A DNA stretch of 64,000 nt from Prochilodus magdalenae. Its lineage: Eukaryota; Chordata; Actinopteri; Characiformes; Prochilodontidae. The stretch's first letter is position 1. Each line of letters opens with the position of its first letter. Positions 40,830 to 52,900 of the stretch are shown in pieces. Where the stretch lies: contig JAMWET010000548.1 of NCBI GenBank assembly GCA_024036415.1, positions 103,501 to 167,500 of the forward strand, read 5' to 3'. Under the pieces are notes generated by a model, which was not told where the DNA came from, did not search any database, and was given only the letters and a program-made list of their open reading frames with translations. A program made the translations under genes and the position numbers.

Positions 40830-43800
40830 AACCATCACTGAGAGCTTGTTCTCTGGAATTATGTACTACATAGTGTTGCCAACTACCATCACTAAAGAAT
40901 AGCAAAAGCCTGAGGTGCAGTCATGGGCTACAGGTTAGGGAACCAGCCTTGTAACTGGATGATACCTTGAACCGACAGGACAAGACTGTAGTGAGCTTGG
41001 CACTATTGAGCTTGGCACCTAACCACCAACTGCTATGGCTGTGGGAATAGGGCTGCCCACCACACTGGGTATGCTCACTGCCCCCATAGTTTGTGTATGT
41101 GGGTGTTTCACTTCACGGGTGGGTCAAACGTGGACAACAGATTCCTCTGCATGCAGGTACAAATGCCAAATGGTGCCAGTCCTTTACATCTGGTTGCTCG
41201 TCTCCAACTTTCTGTGCTCACATATACTGTACTGAAACAGAGATTCTCAGTAAAGCTGTTCTCATCTATGTATCTGTCAGACAATGGGGAGAGAATGACA
41301 CAAGGACTGAAACGCAGACTACATGTAAGGCAGGAGTCACTTCCGAACCATTCCCAAGCTGCTGCTTCCACTTTTATAACTGCAACCTCACCTGGACAAA
41401 CCTCTATACTGTCTCATTTAAAGACCACCGCTGTGATCTCCGACATGGGTTACCAAACCAGGAGGATGTTCCGATATCAGGATGTTCAGATATCAGTCAG
41501 GAATGATTAGGCCCCCTATAGTAGATAAGCTTTTTCTATAGGTACACACTGTGTGGACCAAACATGCTGCTCCACCTCTCCGCCACTTACGGAACAGAGC
41601 AGATCCAGAGAAAGGGGTGCGTCTCATTTTGGGGCAGGACTAGCGACTCCCTTCTGTGGGCAGTAGCAGAACTGATTTGCCTGTACAGTCACTAGATTAG
41701 ATTAGTTGCTACAGGCCTAATCTCGATTTTGAGTTGAACTCAATTTGTTATTGCTGACCAAAGATGCATTCTGCTTCAGTGTTACGTTTTACCGGGGCAC
41801 ATTTTGCAGGGCGTAACGTCACATGGGGGTAAAACGTAACTAAGGAACGGAGGTACAGATGGAGCTCAGAGCTCTAGAGTGCTGCTTCTGCTGTTCGCAG
41901 TGAAGCTTATTCCAGATTAACATTCAGGGAGGAATATTTCGAGGCACTGGGGTTGGTTATATACGTGTGTCTCTGTATATGTAGAACTATCCTAAGACTA
42001 TGCAGCTGTTATGGTGGTGGACATTGAGTGTTGATGTGGATGAAATGCATTTTTACTGCCGCCTTACTTGCAGATGGTGCAGACGAAGCAGGCTGGGTGG
42101 TAGGTCTTCCCCAGGGCGGTGACCACCTCCCCCTCCACAAACTCCCCACAGGAGTTACAGCGGGTGCCGTGGATACGCTGGTAGTCCAGAGTGCAGAGGT
42201 AATCTCCATTCTTCATGAAGAACCCTCCCTGTGCCAGGTCGCATCCACACACTACAGCGGAACAAACAGACGCAGACGGAGGTTATCCCATAGTGAGGAA
42301 TGAGACTTTATAACCGGAGTACAATAACTGAAGCTTGTGAAAAATGTCACTAGTGAAACCCAATATGATTTCACTGCTGTCAGAACAAAACCTCATATCT
42401 CCAAAAAGAAAAAAGGAGGAGCATATCGTCAGTGTCCAAAGAAAAACAGGTATCTCCAAAATGTTAACTTTACAGGAGAGGCCAAAAACCGCATTTAATT
42501 TGAATGGAAGTCAATGGAGCCAGACATATTTCCAAACAGTTTTGGGCCATTTCTGTTGGTTCATTCTTTATGATTTTTCCACACAGTGTAAACAGCAGCT
42601 CATGTGATCAAATGAGGCATAGAAGTAAAAATCATCGAAAATTGAGATACATGTATTTTCTTTGGACAGCGATTATATGTCATATGTTCTTTTGGTCTAT
42701 TCATCATGGAATTTACCAACAGTGTACTGGACAACACGCACTTTAAAATTGTGTCCAAATCTGTAAACAAAATAATATATATATTACATAATGTATACAA
42801 TTAAACATACAACAGAAAGGATTTCACTGTCACTGTAAAAAATAAACAGTGGCAGAGGTATTAATTAATATACACTGTTATTTACTGCCAGCATTTAGCA
42901 AATCTGAGCTGTACATTTTTACAGTAACCTTCTGTATTCATCTTTTTCCCAGGAAATCATTTACAGGTCAAAATGTATTTTCAAATTTTAAAGCTGGCAA
43001 AAAACAGCATAAAACAAATTAACCAGTATGCTCAGTGACTGATAAAAGCTGAGCTACATGATTTTAACAGCTGTTTTAGTAAATACAGACATTACTATAT
43101 TTCACACACAGCCTGTGTGTGCAGCAGGATAAACACTATGGAGTCAGAGTGCACAGTACAGGGGTTGGACAATGAAACTGAAACACCTGGTTTTAGACCA
43201 CAATCATTTATTAGTATGGTGTAGGGCCTCCTTTTGCGACCAATACAGCGTCAGTTGGGCAGCCGTGGTTTTATGTTTTTTGGATACAATCCGGGTTAGC
43301 ACCCGAACATCCCTTTCAGACAGCTTCCTCTTGCGTCCACAGTTTATCCTGTTGGATGTGGTTCGTCCTTCTTGGTGGTATGCTGACATTACCCTGGATA
43401 CCGTGGCTCTTGATACATCACAAAGACTTTGCCCCTGTCTTGGTCCACAGATGCGCCATCAGTTTTGTCCTGTTTTGACTCTGGTATGTCACCCATAATG
43501 TTGTGTGCATTGCAGTATTTTGAGCAGAACTGTGCTCTTACCTGCTAACTGAACCTTCACACTCTGCTCTTACTGGTGCAATGTGCAGTTAATGAAGATT
43601 GGCCACCAGGCTGGTCCAATTTAGCCATGAGACCTCCCACACTAAAATGACAGGTGTTTCAGTTTCATTGTCCAACCCCTGTATATCTGCTATGTTACTG
43701 ATGAAGAATGGAGTAATAGAAACGCTCAGTACTTTAACTTACGAAGGTTTTGACTTTGTCTGTGACGATACTCTGGCTCTAGTGTGCCATACGATGGCTG

Positions 43801-45493
43801 AGAGCGATCTCTACAGCAATCTCTCAATCTCAGTGTTTTGTGTTTTACTGCAGCATCCAAGCCAGAACAAACCGGCTTATGAACAGTTTTTACGCACAGG
43901 CTACCAGGTTCCTGAACAAGCCGTGAGCCTATCACCCATACGACTGCCCTATGACATTTTACTATTTATTACAAGTACACCACATCACTACTTTGGACAA
44001 TTGCACTAAAGAACAGACATACAGGGGTTGGACAATGAAACCTAAACACCTGTCATTTTAGTGTGGGAGGTCTCATGGCTAAATTGGACCAGCCCTGTGG
44101 CCAATCTTCATTCATTGCACATTTTGCCCACCAGGTAAGAGCAAGAGTGTGAAAGGTTCAGTCTAGCAGGTAATAGGCCACATTTCTGCTCAAACATACT
44201 GCAATGCACAACAACATTATGGGTGACATACCAGAGTTCAAAAAAGAGGACAACCTGTTGGTGGCACATCTTTGCTGGACGCATCTGTGAACCAAGACAG
44301 CTAAGTCTTTGTGATGTATCAAGAGCCACGGTTATCCATGGGGGTAATGTCAGCATACCACCAACGAAGGACGATACCTCCAACCCAGCAATCACGTAGT
44401 GACCTGGCCAATATCCCTGCAGAAGAATGGTTTTAAACTCCCTCTGACCATCTGATGCAGGACGCCAGTAATAATGTCATTCCCAAGACGAACTGACGCT
44501 GTATTGGCCGCAAAAGGAGGCCCTACACCATACTAATAAATGATTGTGGTCTAAAACCAGGTGTTTCAGTTTCATTGTCCAACCCCTGTATATCATCGCT
44601 GTGCAAAAGAAAACAGGTATCTCCAAAATGGCAACTTTATAAGAGAGGCCAAAAACCTCTTTTAAGTCATATTAATGCTGTCCTGATGTACAGTATTAAC
44701 CTGAGCCTCACCGCAGGCATTTCAATGCATCAATGACCTCACATGTCGGGCAAATGACAAATAAACTCGAAACCTCAAACTCCCTACATGCCACTCCCAC
44801 TCCATGAGTATTCTCCCACCTTTCTGTTCTCCGTCATTACTACTCTCCAGATCTTCAGCCTGTGAGCTTCAGCCCTCTGGCACAAGACAGAGGCAGCCCA
44901 GAGTTCCCTGCCAGATTCTACATGCCCTTGGCTTCATTTTTGACAGTTTTGCGGTCACTCCTCAAAGCACAATGGACTACTAGTCTGCACTCACAAATGT
45001 ACTATTCAACCTCCCTTCCTCCCGAAACAGAGGGGAATATAAATAAACCTGCACAATGGAAATCGCCAAAAGATCTGCTCACAACTCTGTTATCTAGAGG
45101 ACCAGCAAGGTTAAAACACATTTAGCACTGACTTTGTATAGCTAAAGGAAACTTGGCTCCATTGTCCCTGATGTTTTCCTCAAGGCCAGCAGGGCCAGGC
45201 CATTCTTGCAGGGGGAACCTCCACCGATTTCTCAAAATTAGTAAAAGTAAATGGCTACCTTAAGATGTAAACAAGGTGGCTTGACATGAAATACACTGTT
45301 TAAACTTTTAGAGTCAGAAATGTTCATAGTGCTGGTGATGGGAGTTTTACAGGATATGGATATGAATACACTGCCAAATGCCTGCATCACTGTTTTATGA
45401 TAGTTTTGAGAGACAATGGTTTGGCCTAAAATGCATTGTAATTAATCAAGTTGTAGAGTAAAGGTACATGGATGGCATGTGAGGCTAACTCAA

Positions 45494-45524
<31 letters not shown>

Positions 45525-48500
45525 ATATGCCTAAATAAAATTAAACTAAATAATACAAATAGAAAATCGATAATTAATGCCATTAAAATAAAAATTAAAC
45601 TAAATAATACAAATAGAAATAATAATAATGAGGCAAACAAACAAACAAATAAATAAATAAAGGGACTAAATAAATAAATAAATAGGCTTAAATAAAATAA
45701 AACTAAATAATTGTATATAAATTACAATAATGAGGCAAATAAAGAAACAAAAAACAAACAAATAAATAAATTGATAAATAAATAAGCAAAATATAGGGGC
45801 TAAATAAATATATAAAGAGGCTTAAATAAAATAAAACTAACTAATATAATCATAAATTTTATTAATGAGGCAAATAAACAAACAAAGAAACAAACAAATT
45901 AAATAATTAATAGATAAATAAATAGGCTAAATGAATAAATAAAGAGGCTTAAATAAAATTAAACTAAATAACATAAATAGAAATAATAATAATGAGGCAA
46001 AAAAACAAACAAACAAATAAATAAATATATAAATCTGATTTATCACTATTTTACCATTATCAGTATAACCTATAAACCTTCAGAAGACACTTGCAGGTTC
46101 ACTGGTCACTTGGGATGATGATTAAAAGGGCTAGAATTGTTTTGTAGGCCGTGTGATTCCTAACACCATTCCTATCTGTGAGTTGAGACTGCAGGTAAGA
46201 GAAAGTCCATGTGTGTGGAGGAGAGGGAGAGAGCGTAAGAGAGGGTGAGAGAGACAGATCACATTAGGCTTTCAGCACAGGCGGTGATTTAGTTAATGAG
46301 TTTACTCAGGGATGACTGAGGAGAGGTGTTGAGAGGAGGTAATGTCGTGACACCTGCTCTTAAGTTTCACTCTCAGGCACAAGTGACTCAGCCTCGGTTT
46401 TACGGGCGAGTCTACAGTTTGCCATGGCGCTGACAAGAACCTGCGGGTACTAATAACACAGGACAAGTTAGAAGTGTGTAAATCATTACTGTATATGTTT
46501 GTTTGTTTGTTTTTTTGAGAGTTAAAGCTGCGTGTCTATGAAACTGAGTACACAGGGTGATTTATACTGGATCTTCCTGCATCCTTCCGAATTTGAAATG
46601 CTCAGTATAGGAATCTCTACTAAGAAAAAACTGCTGATTTTCATTGTAGCAGTCAAAACTGAAACACCAGATCAGATGATTACTGTATGTAAGACCAGGG
46701 CCAGAGTAGGGCTTGTTTTCAAACTGGGAGTGACATTAAGCCAGACATACACTACGATTTCAGCTCGAAGTCTTTAGCCTGATGAAGTATAGTATAGCCG
46801 TGCCTGTTCTGGAATTCTGAGAGCGTACAGTACTATGTTTTAAATCCCAAACCAGCCTGCTTCACACAATCTTATAATCCGGGCTCTGTTTACCATAAAA
46901 GAGCACTTTGTAGTTCTGCAGTAACAAACTGTAGTCCACTTTGGTTAGTATGGAGGCAGCGCGGTCAGCACTAAGATGAACGGTTTGTTGGCATGCGCCA
47001 GAAGACCTGGTGTCACTCCACCTCTACCACGCAACCTGCAGGAAGTGTGTGAGAATATTTAAGCTGCATGGGATGGATTATCATCACAGGACACCATTAG
47101 GAACCTCTACACCTCCATGCTGAGACGTCTGGCATGCTGCGCTAGCAAACATGGCAGCCTGACACCATACTGAGAGACACTACTTCTGTTTGTGTAGCTC
47201 AATAAATATTGTCCATATCAGTCTACATTGATCATAACTGACTATTCCTAGTAAACCATCTTCCTTATTGTCCCCCACTGTTTACATCAGGACCCTATCT
47301 CTGAGAAGCTCCTCTTTCAAACACCAGGGTATCCTGATGACTCTGCATGCCATACGCCGTGTATCAGCAATCTGTCATTCAAGCAACCTGATAGACTTGA
47401 CCCAGTGATACTGATGGATAAGGCAGACGTCTATGAAGCTGCTCTCAGCCTCTTGCTAAGAATCTGGATGCCACTCTCAACATGAGAGACTGACTGGGTA
47501 TTGCTGTACCTGGCTTAGCTGATATCGTATGTGATGTGAACCACGACTGTTTTTGACTCACCAAAATGCAAAAACAATGGGCCAAACCCACAAGATAATG
47601 GGCTTCGGTGATTGTTTTGGCCTGGTCAGAGTCCAGAGTTAAACCCTATGGAAAATATTTGGCCTCACATTAAACACTAATTAGCCTGACTATGTTCGTG
47701 CGCTGCTTGAAGACGTCAGTGCTGAGTGGAACTATAGTGACTCCTCTTACTGTAGGAGACTATCAATCATTCAACATTTACAGAACTCAAAGTGAAACGC
47801 TTGCCATACTTACAGACTTACTGCGTATGTTAGTTGATTGGACCCTTAAAAGTGGCTTAATGCTTGGCCATTTTGGGCTTGGCCATTTTGGGCTTTGCCT
47901 ATGTTCTCACTTGGCATGGGAACTTTCAATTTGCTTCTTGAAGTAAACTCAATATAGCAAGCAAAGTGTTCAGTAATGATGTTGAAAGACGTTAATGACT
48001 TTACAGATGTTAATGACTAAATTATATTCACCAACAATTACAAGTACAAATCCAATGTAATTGCAGGACCTGAATAACACAATGTGTAACAGAAGAGTCT
48101 CAGCTGACCATCCAATACTGGCTTCAGCGATCAGCCGTGCCTGTTCTGGAATTCTGAGAGCGTACAGTACTATGTTTTAAATCCCGAACCAGCCTGCTTC
48201 ACACAATCTTATAATCCGGGCTCTGTTTACCATAAAGGAGCACTTTGTAGTTCTGCAGTAACAAACTGTAGTCCATCTGCTTCTTTGTATACTTAGTTCA
48301 TTCCCTTCCAACGTGCTCTTCAATGGTCAGGACCCCCACAGAGCAGGTATTATTTAGGTGGTGGATCAGCACTGCAGTGACACAGACTGTTGTCCATCTA
48401 ATCCTCTGTGTACTTTTCTAGCCCCCTTTCAGCCTGTTCCTCAATGGTCAGGACCACCACAGAGCAGGTATTATATGGGTGGTTGATCATTCTCAGCACT

Positions 48501-48910
48501 GCAGTGACACTGGAGTGTTAGTCAGTGTTGTGCTACAATGGCTGGATCAGACACAGCAGTGTCATTGCTGGACTGTCCACCAAACAAAACTACTCCGCTA
48601 ACAGGGTCCTATAAGGAGCATCTTCTGACCACTATCATCTCTAACTATATACAAACACACACACTCACACACACCTGACCACTGAGGGACAAGGTGGAAG
48701 GTGGCTAACAATAAGTGTAGCAAAACAGACGGACTACAGTCTTAATTGTAGGACAACAAAGTGCATCCATATGGTAATGTTATGGCTGATTGGTATATAT
48801 ATACACACATATATATATATATATATATCTATAATATATATCTATATAGATATGAATATGATATTGTATATATATATTATATGGTATAGGGGACTGATCA
48901 GCCATAGCAT

Positions 48911-48952
<42 letters not shown>

Positions 48953-49910
48953 GCCATATAGCCATAACATAACATATCAGCCATAACATTATCATATACA
49001 TTATCATATGGATGCACTTTGTTGTCCTACAATTACAGACTGTAGTATACAGACATATATATGGTCAGATAGTCAGATATATATAGAAAGTTGTTTGAAA
49101 TATGTTATGGATGTGTTAACATATTTTTACACCCATATAATATGTAACTTAACCACGAGAGCCCAAACGTTTGCTTTTGCACGACTGTAAATAGAACTCA
49201 TAAAATTCCCTACACAATCGTTAGCTTATTTACATTTACATTTAAGGTATTTAGCAGACGCTCTTATCCAGAGCGACTTACAACCGTGCTTAGTGTTCCG
49301 TTGGATAATATTCCAGCTAGTAGGAAGTTTAGAGCCTAAAACTCACCACGAGCTCAGACACTGCCCGAACAGGGGCCAGTGCTGGTATTATTTAGTAGCC
49401 ACTATGAATTGTTCAGTTATGATGATCAAAATGATGGAAATTAAAAAAGTACAGAACTGAAATGTAGGTCCACCTGAAAGGCCTTGGTCATTTATAACAA
49501 GGTCTGTTTCACAATGCAGTAATGTACGCTACAGTGGACGCTACAGTCTGTAGAGGGTTCAGAAACATAGTTCTTACAGATCCGCAAATTTCATCAACTA
49601 TACGTTTGGTAGACTTTGCGACTCTGTCCCTATAGATTACTTTTAGGTAGCGGAAAACCACAGCATGTGCCATGGAAAAATCAATATTCTGCAGTAAAGA
49701 CTTTTAAAAGCTCAGAACAGCAGATTACATGACTGGGTCCAGAGGGAAAAAGACAGGATAGTCCGTGGGGATGGATCGCTATGTCTATCCTACAGAACCT
49801 ATGGCTTCACCCCTCTGGGCAGGATTATATCCAGGATATATCTTATTTATATCTGTCTAGGATATATCTGTGTAGGTTATATATAAGCATTACCAATTAC
49901 TATATTATAT

Positions 49911-49969
<59 letters not shown>

Positions 49970-52900
49970 TATAACTATTATTATATATGATATATGTATG
50001 CAAACGATTGCGTATCTCCAAAAATGGGCAACTATTACAGAAGCGAACCGGTTCATTTAATTAGAATGGAAGTCAATGGAACCAGATGTCTTACCAAGCA
50101 GTTTTGGGCCACTTCTGTTGGTTCATTCTTCATGAAAGTTCCACACAGTGTAAACAGCCACTCATGGAATCAAATGAGGCATAAAAGTAAAAATCAACAA
50201 AAATGGAGATACATGTTTTTCATTGGACAGCGACGATATATATACACATATGAAGGAGTCTCGAGAAATACATTGCCAGGCTCTTCTAACTTTAAGATCA
50301 TTTTATCAGGATCTGATGCATGTATGAATATATAACAGTCTTGGTAGAACTTCTCTTTTATGTATCCCCCCCGCCACTACCCACCACCAGACAAACTGGC
50401 TTTCATCTCGCAAAGCCTCAGACACAAAGGAATACATTAAGTTTGGCTTCACATGTTTGAATTTGGGGATATTCCAGTTCAAACTGCACAAACATCCACC
50501 AAATGCACAGCTTTGTGTGAGTCTGACTTAAATTACAATTCACTGTCTTAGGTTAGCTTAAAAATAATGTTAAGACAATCTACAATCCTAGTTCTTAGTT
50601 AGACCCCTTTGTCGGATATAGCTCGTAACTAATTCCTGATTTGGGGTTTAAATCCACACCTCCTAGCAGAACCCTTCTGCGATATTCTTGGCTTGTTTTG
50701 TTTCCATAGCATGTCTAAGACCTGCTCAGTTAGAAGACTATAAGGGGCACTTCAAAAACGTCAGCAAGCTGTTGTTCCTCATGGTGGATTTTGAGGAACC
50801 TTTTGGATCTTTGTTCTGTTGAACACAGCCTCGTTTTTCAGCTTCAGTATTTTGGATTCACTGTAGTTGTTAAGGTGTTCTGTCAGTCGAATCCCCCAAC
50901 CCCAAACAAACACACTATTGGTAATTTTGGTCAAATAGTTCTCTTTTTTAACGTATCAGTCCACAACATCTGTTTTTGATATGCCTTAGACATATCTAGA
51001 TGTTGTTTTGCATACTTCAGATGGTGACTTTTCTGAAGAGACCTCAGGTACGAGGCCATTCTGCTGACTCTTCCATGCAGACCATGTTTGGGCAGGCAAT
51101 GATGTACAGCAGTGTGGTGCAGTACATGGGTCCAGTAAACCTTAGTGCGAGTCCCTTGCTTTCACGTGGGGGTTTTGCTTTGCCTTTCTGGCTTGCATAT
51201 GAGTCGCTCCATGTGGGAGTTTTCTTGGTGTTCTAGATCTTGCCTTGAGTTCCCTTTATCTGACATATCCTAATGCCATTTTAGACAAATGTGGAAATTA
51301 GTAGAACATTTTAGGAGTCCGAGAATGTATTGCATTCTGGGACTGTCAACTGATGGCAATTCCTAATGACAATTCTTGACCTGCCTAATTAGTCCTAACA
51401 AGTTAATTAAGGCCTAACAAGGTAATTAACCCTCCTGAGTTGCCAGTCACGCTGGTGTGATCAAGATGTCAATGTTAAAAAACTGCCGGCTTTTGTTTCG
51501 TGTCGACAGACCAGGTAAAAATGGAGATCAGATTATATACATTTGCAAGATCATATTTTACATGTGCGTCTAAAGATACAAAACATAACTGGGGCGTTCC
51601 ACTAATCTCTATATCTGTATAATCTCTTGTCATATGAAGAAACAGAAAAAGAAAAATCTGAATCTGCTGACTCTGCTCCACAGGCTGAACATCCTAGGGA
51701 TATGGGGGAGGGTCAGCCTGAGCAGAGGGTGGGCAAGAAAGAAGGGGGAGAGAGAGACAAACTGTGATAAAGCGATCCGGGTTTCCTGACCGTCTTCGAT
51801 CTCCCAGACTCTATCTCCCAGAGTACCCTCCTCGATGATGTCACTGCCACCATTCCCGAAACATCTACTCATACTCCACTCCCGCTTCTGGGTCACCAGA
51901 GTATTGATTGAGGCCACTGTAGACTACTGTAGTTAGATCTAATCACTTCCTGTTTATACACCCCACTCACACACACCTTGCGAAGTACTGCCAAACGCAG
52001 TTTGCATACCGAGCGTTTCTCTTTACTACTCAGCTTCTATCATTCTCGACCTCTCTTTGTTTATTCAAGTCTCTTTTTCGGATTCCTGTTCTGTTTCGTT
52101 CGCCTTTCTTGTTGCTCACCCTGTTTTCAGACCTACCTACCTGCCTGCTCTCCCGACTCCTCGTTTGATCTCCCCCTGGCTCTGTTCTCTGGCTATTTTA
52201 CTGTCTGGTTTCGACCCTGACCTGTTTCTCACTCTCTCTCTGTCTCTCTCTCTCTCTGTCCCTCTCTCTGTCTCTCTCTCTGTCTTTCTCTCTGTCCCTC
52301 TCTCTGCCTCTCTCTCCTGGTTGTCTCTCTTCTCTGCCCTCTTCGTCTGAAACCCTTCTTCTTTCTGTCTCTCTCTGGTCCCTTCTCTCTGTCTCTCTCT
52401 CTGTCCCTATCTTCTGTCCCTCTCTCTAAAGGGATCTGTCACCTCTCATGTACTCGCCTTCTCTCTTGTCTCTTTCTTCTGTCTCTCTCTCTGTCCCTTT
52501 CCTGTCTCTCTCTGGTCTCTCGTCTCTCTGTCCCTCTCTCTGTCTTTCTCTGTTTTTCTCTGTCTCTCTCTGTTCCTCACTCTGTCTCTCTCTCTGTCTC
52601 TCTCTCTCTCTGTCTCTCTCTGTCTCTCTCTCTGTCTCTCTCTCTGTCCCTCTCTCTGTCTCTCTCTCTGTCCCTCTCTCTGTATCTCTCTCTGTCTCTC
52701 TCTGTCTTTCTCTGTCCCTCTCTCTGTCTCTCTCTCTGTCCCTCTCTCTGTCTCTCTCTCTGTCTTTCTCTGTCCCTCTCTCTGTATCTCTCTCTGTCTC
52801 TCTCTGTCTTTCTCTGTCTCTCTCTCTGTCTTTCTCTGTCCCTCTCTCTGTCTCTCTCTCTGTCCCTTTCTCTGTCTGTCTCTCTGTCTGTCTCTCTGTC

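Noticed and set aside
41091..41510. Overlapping open frames of 137-139 codons on the plus strand
   Set aside because: No recognisable domain, several frames open over the same stretch, no splice context.
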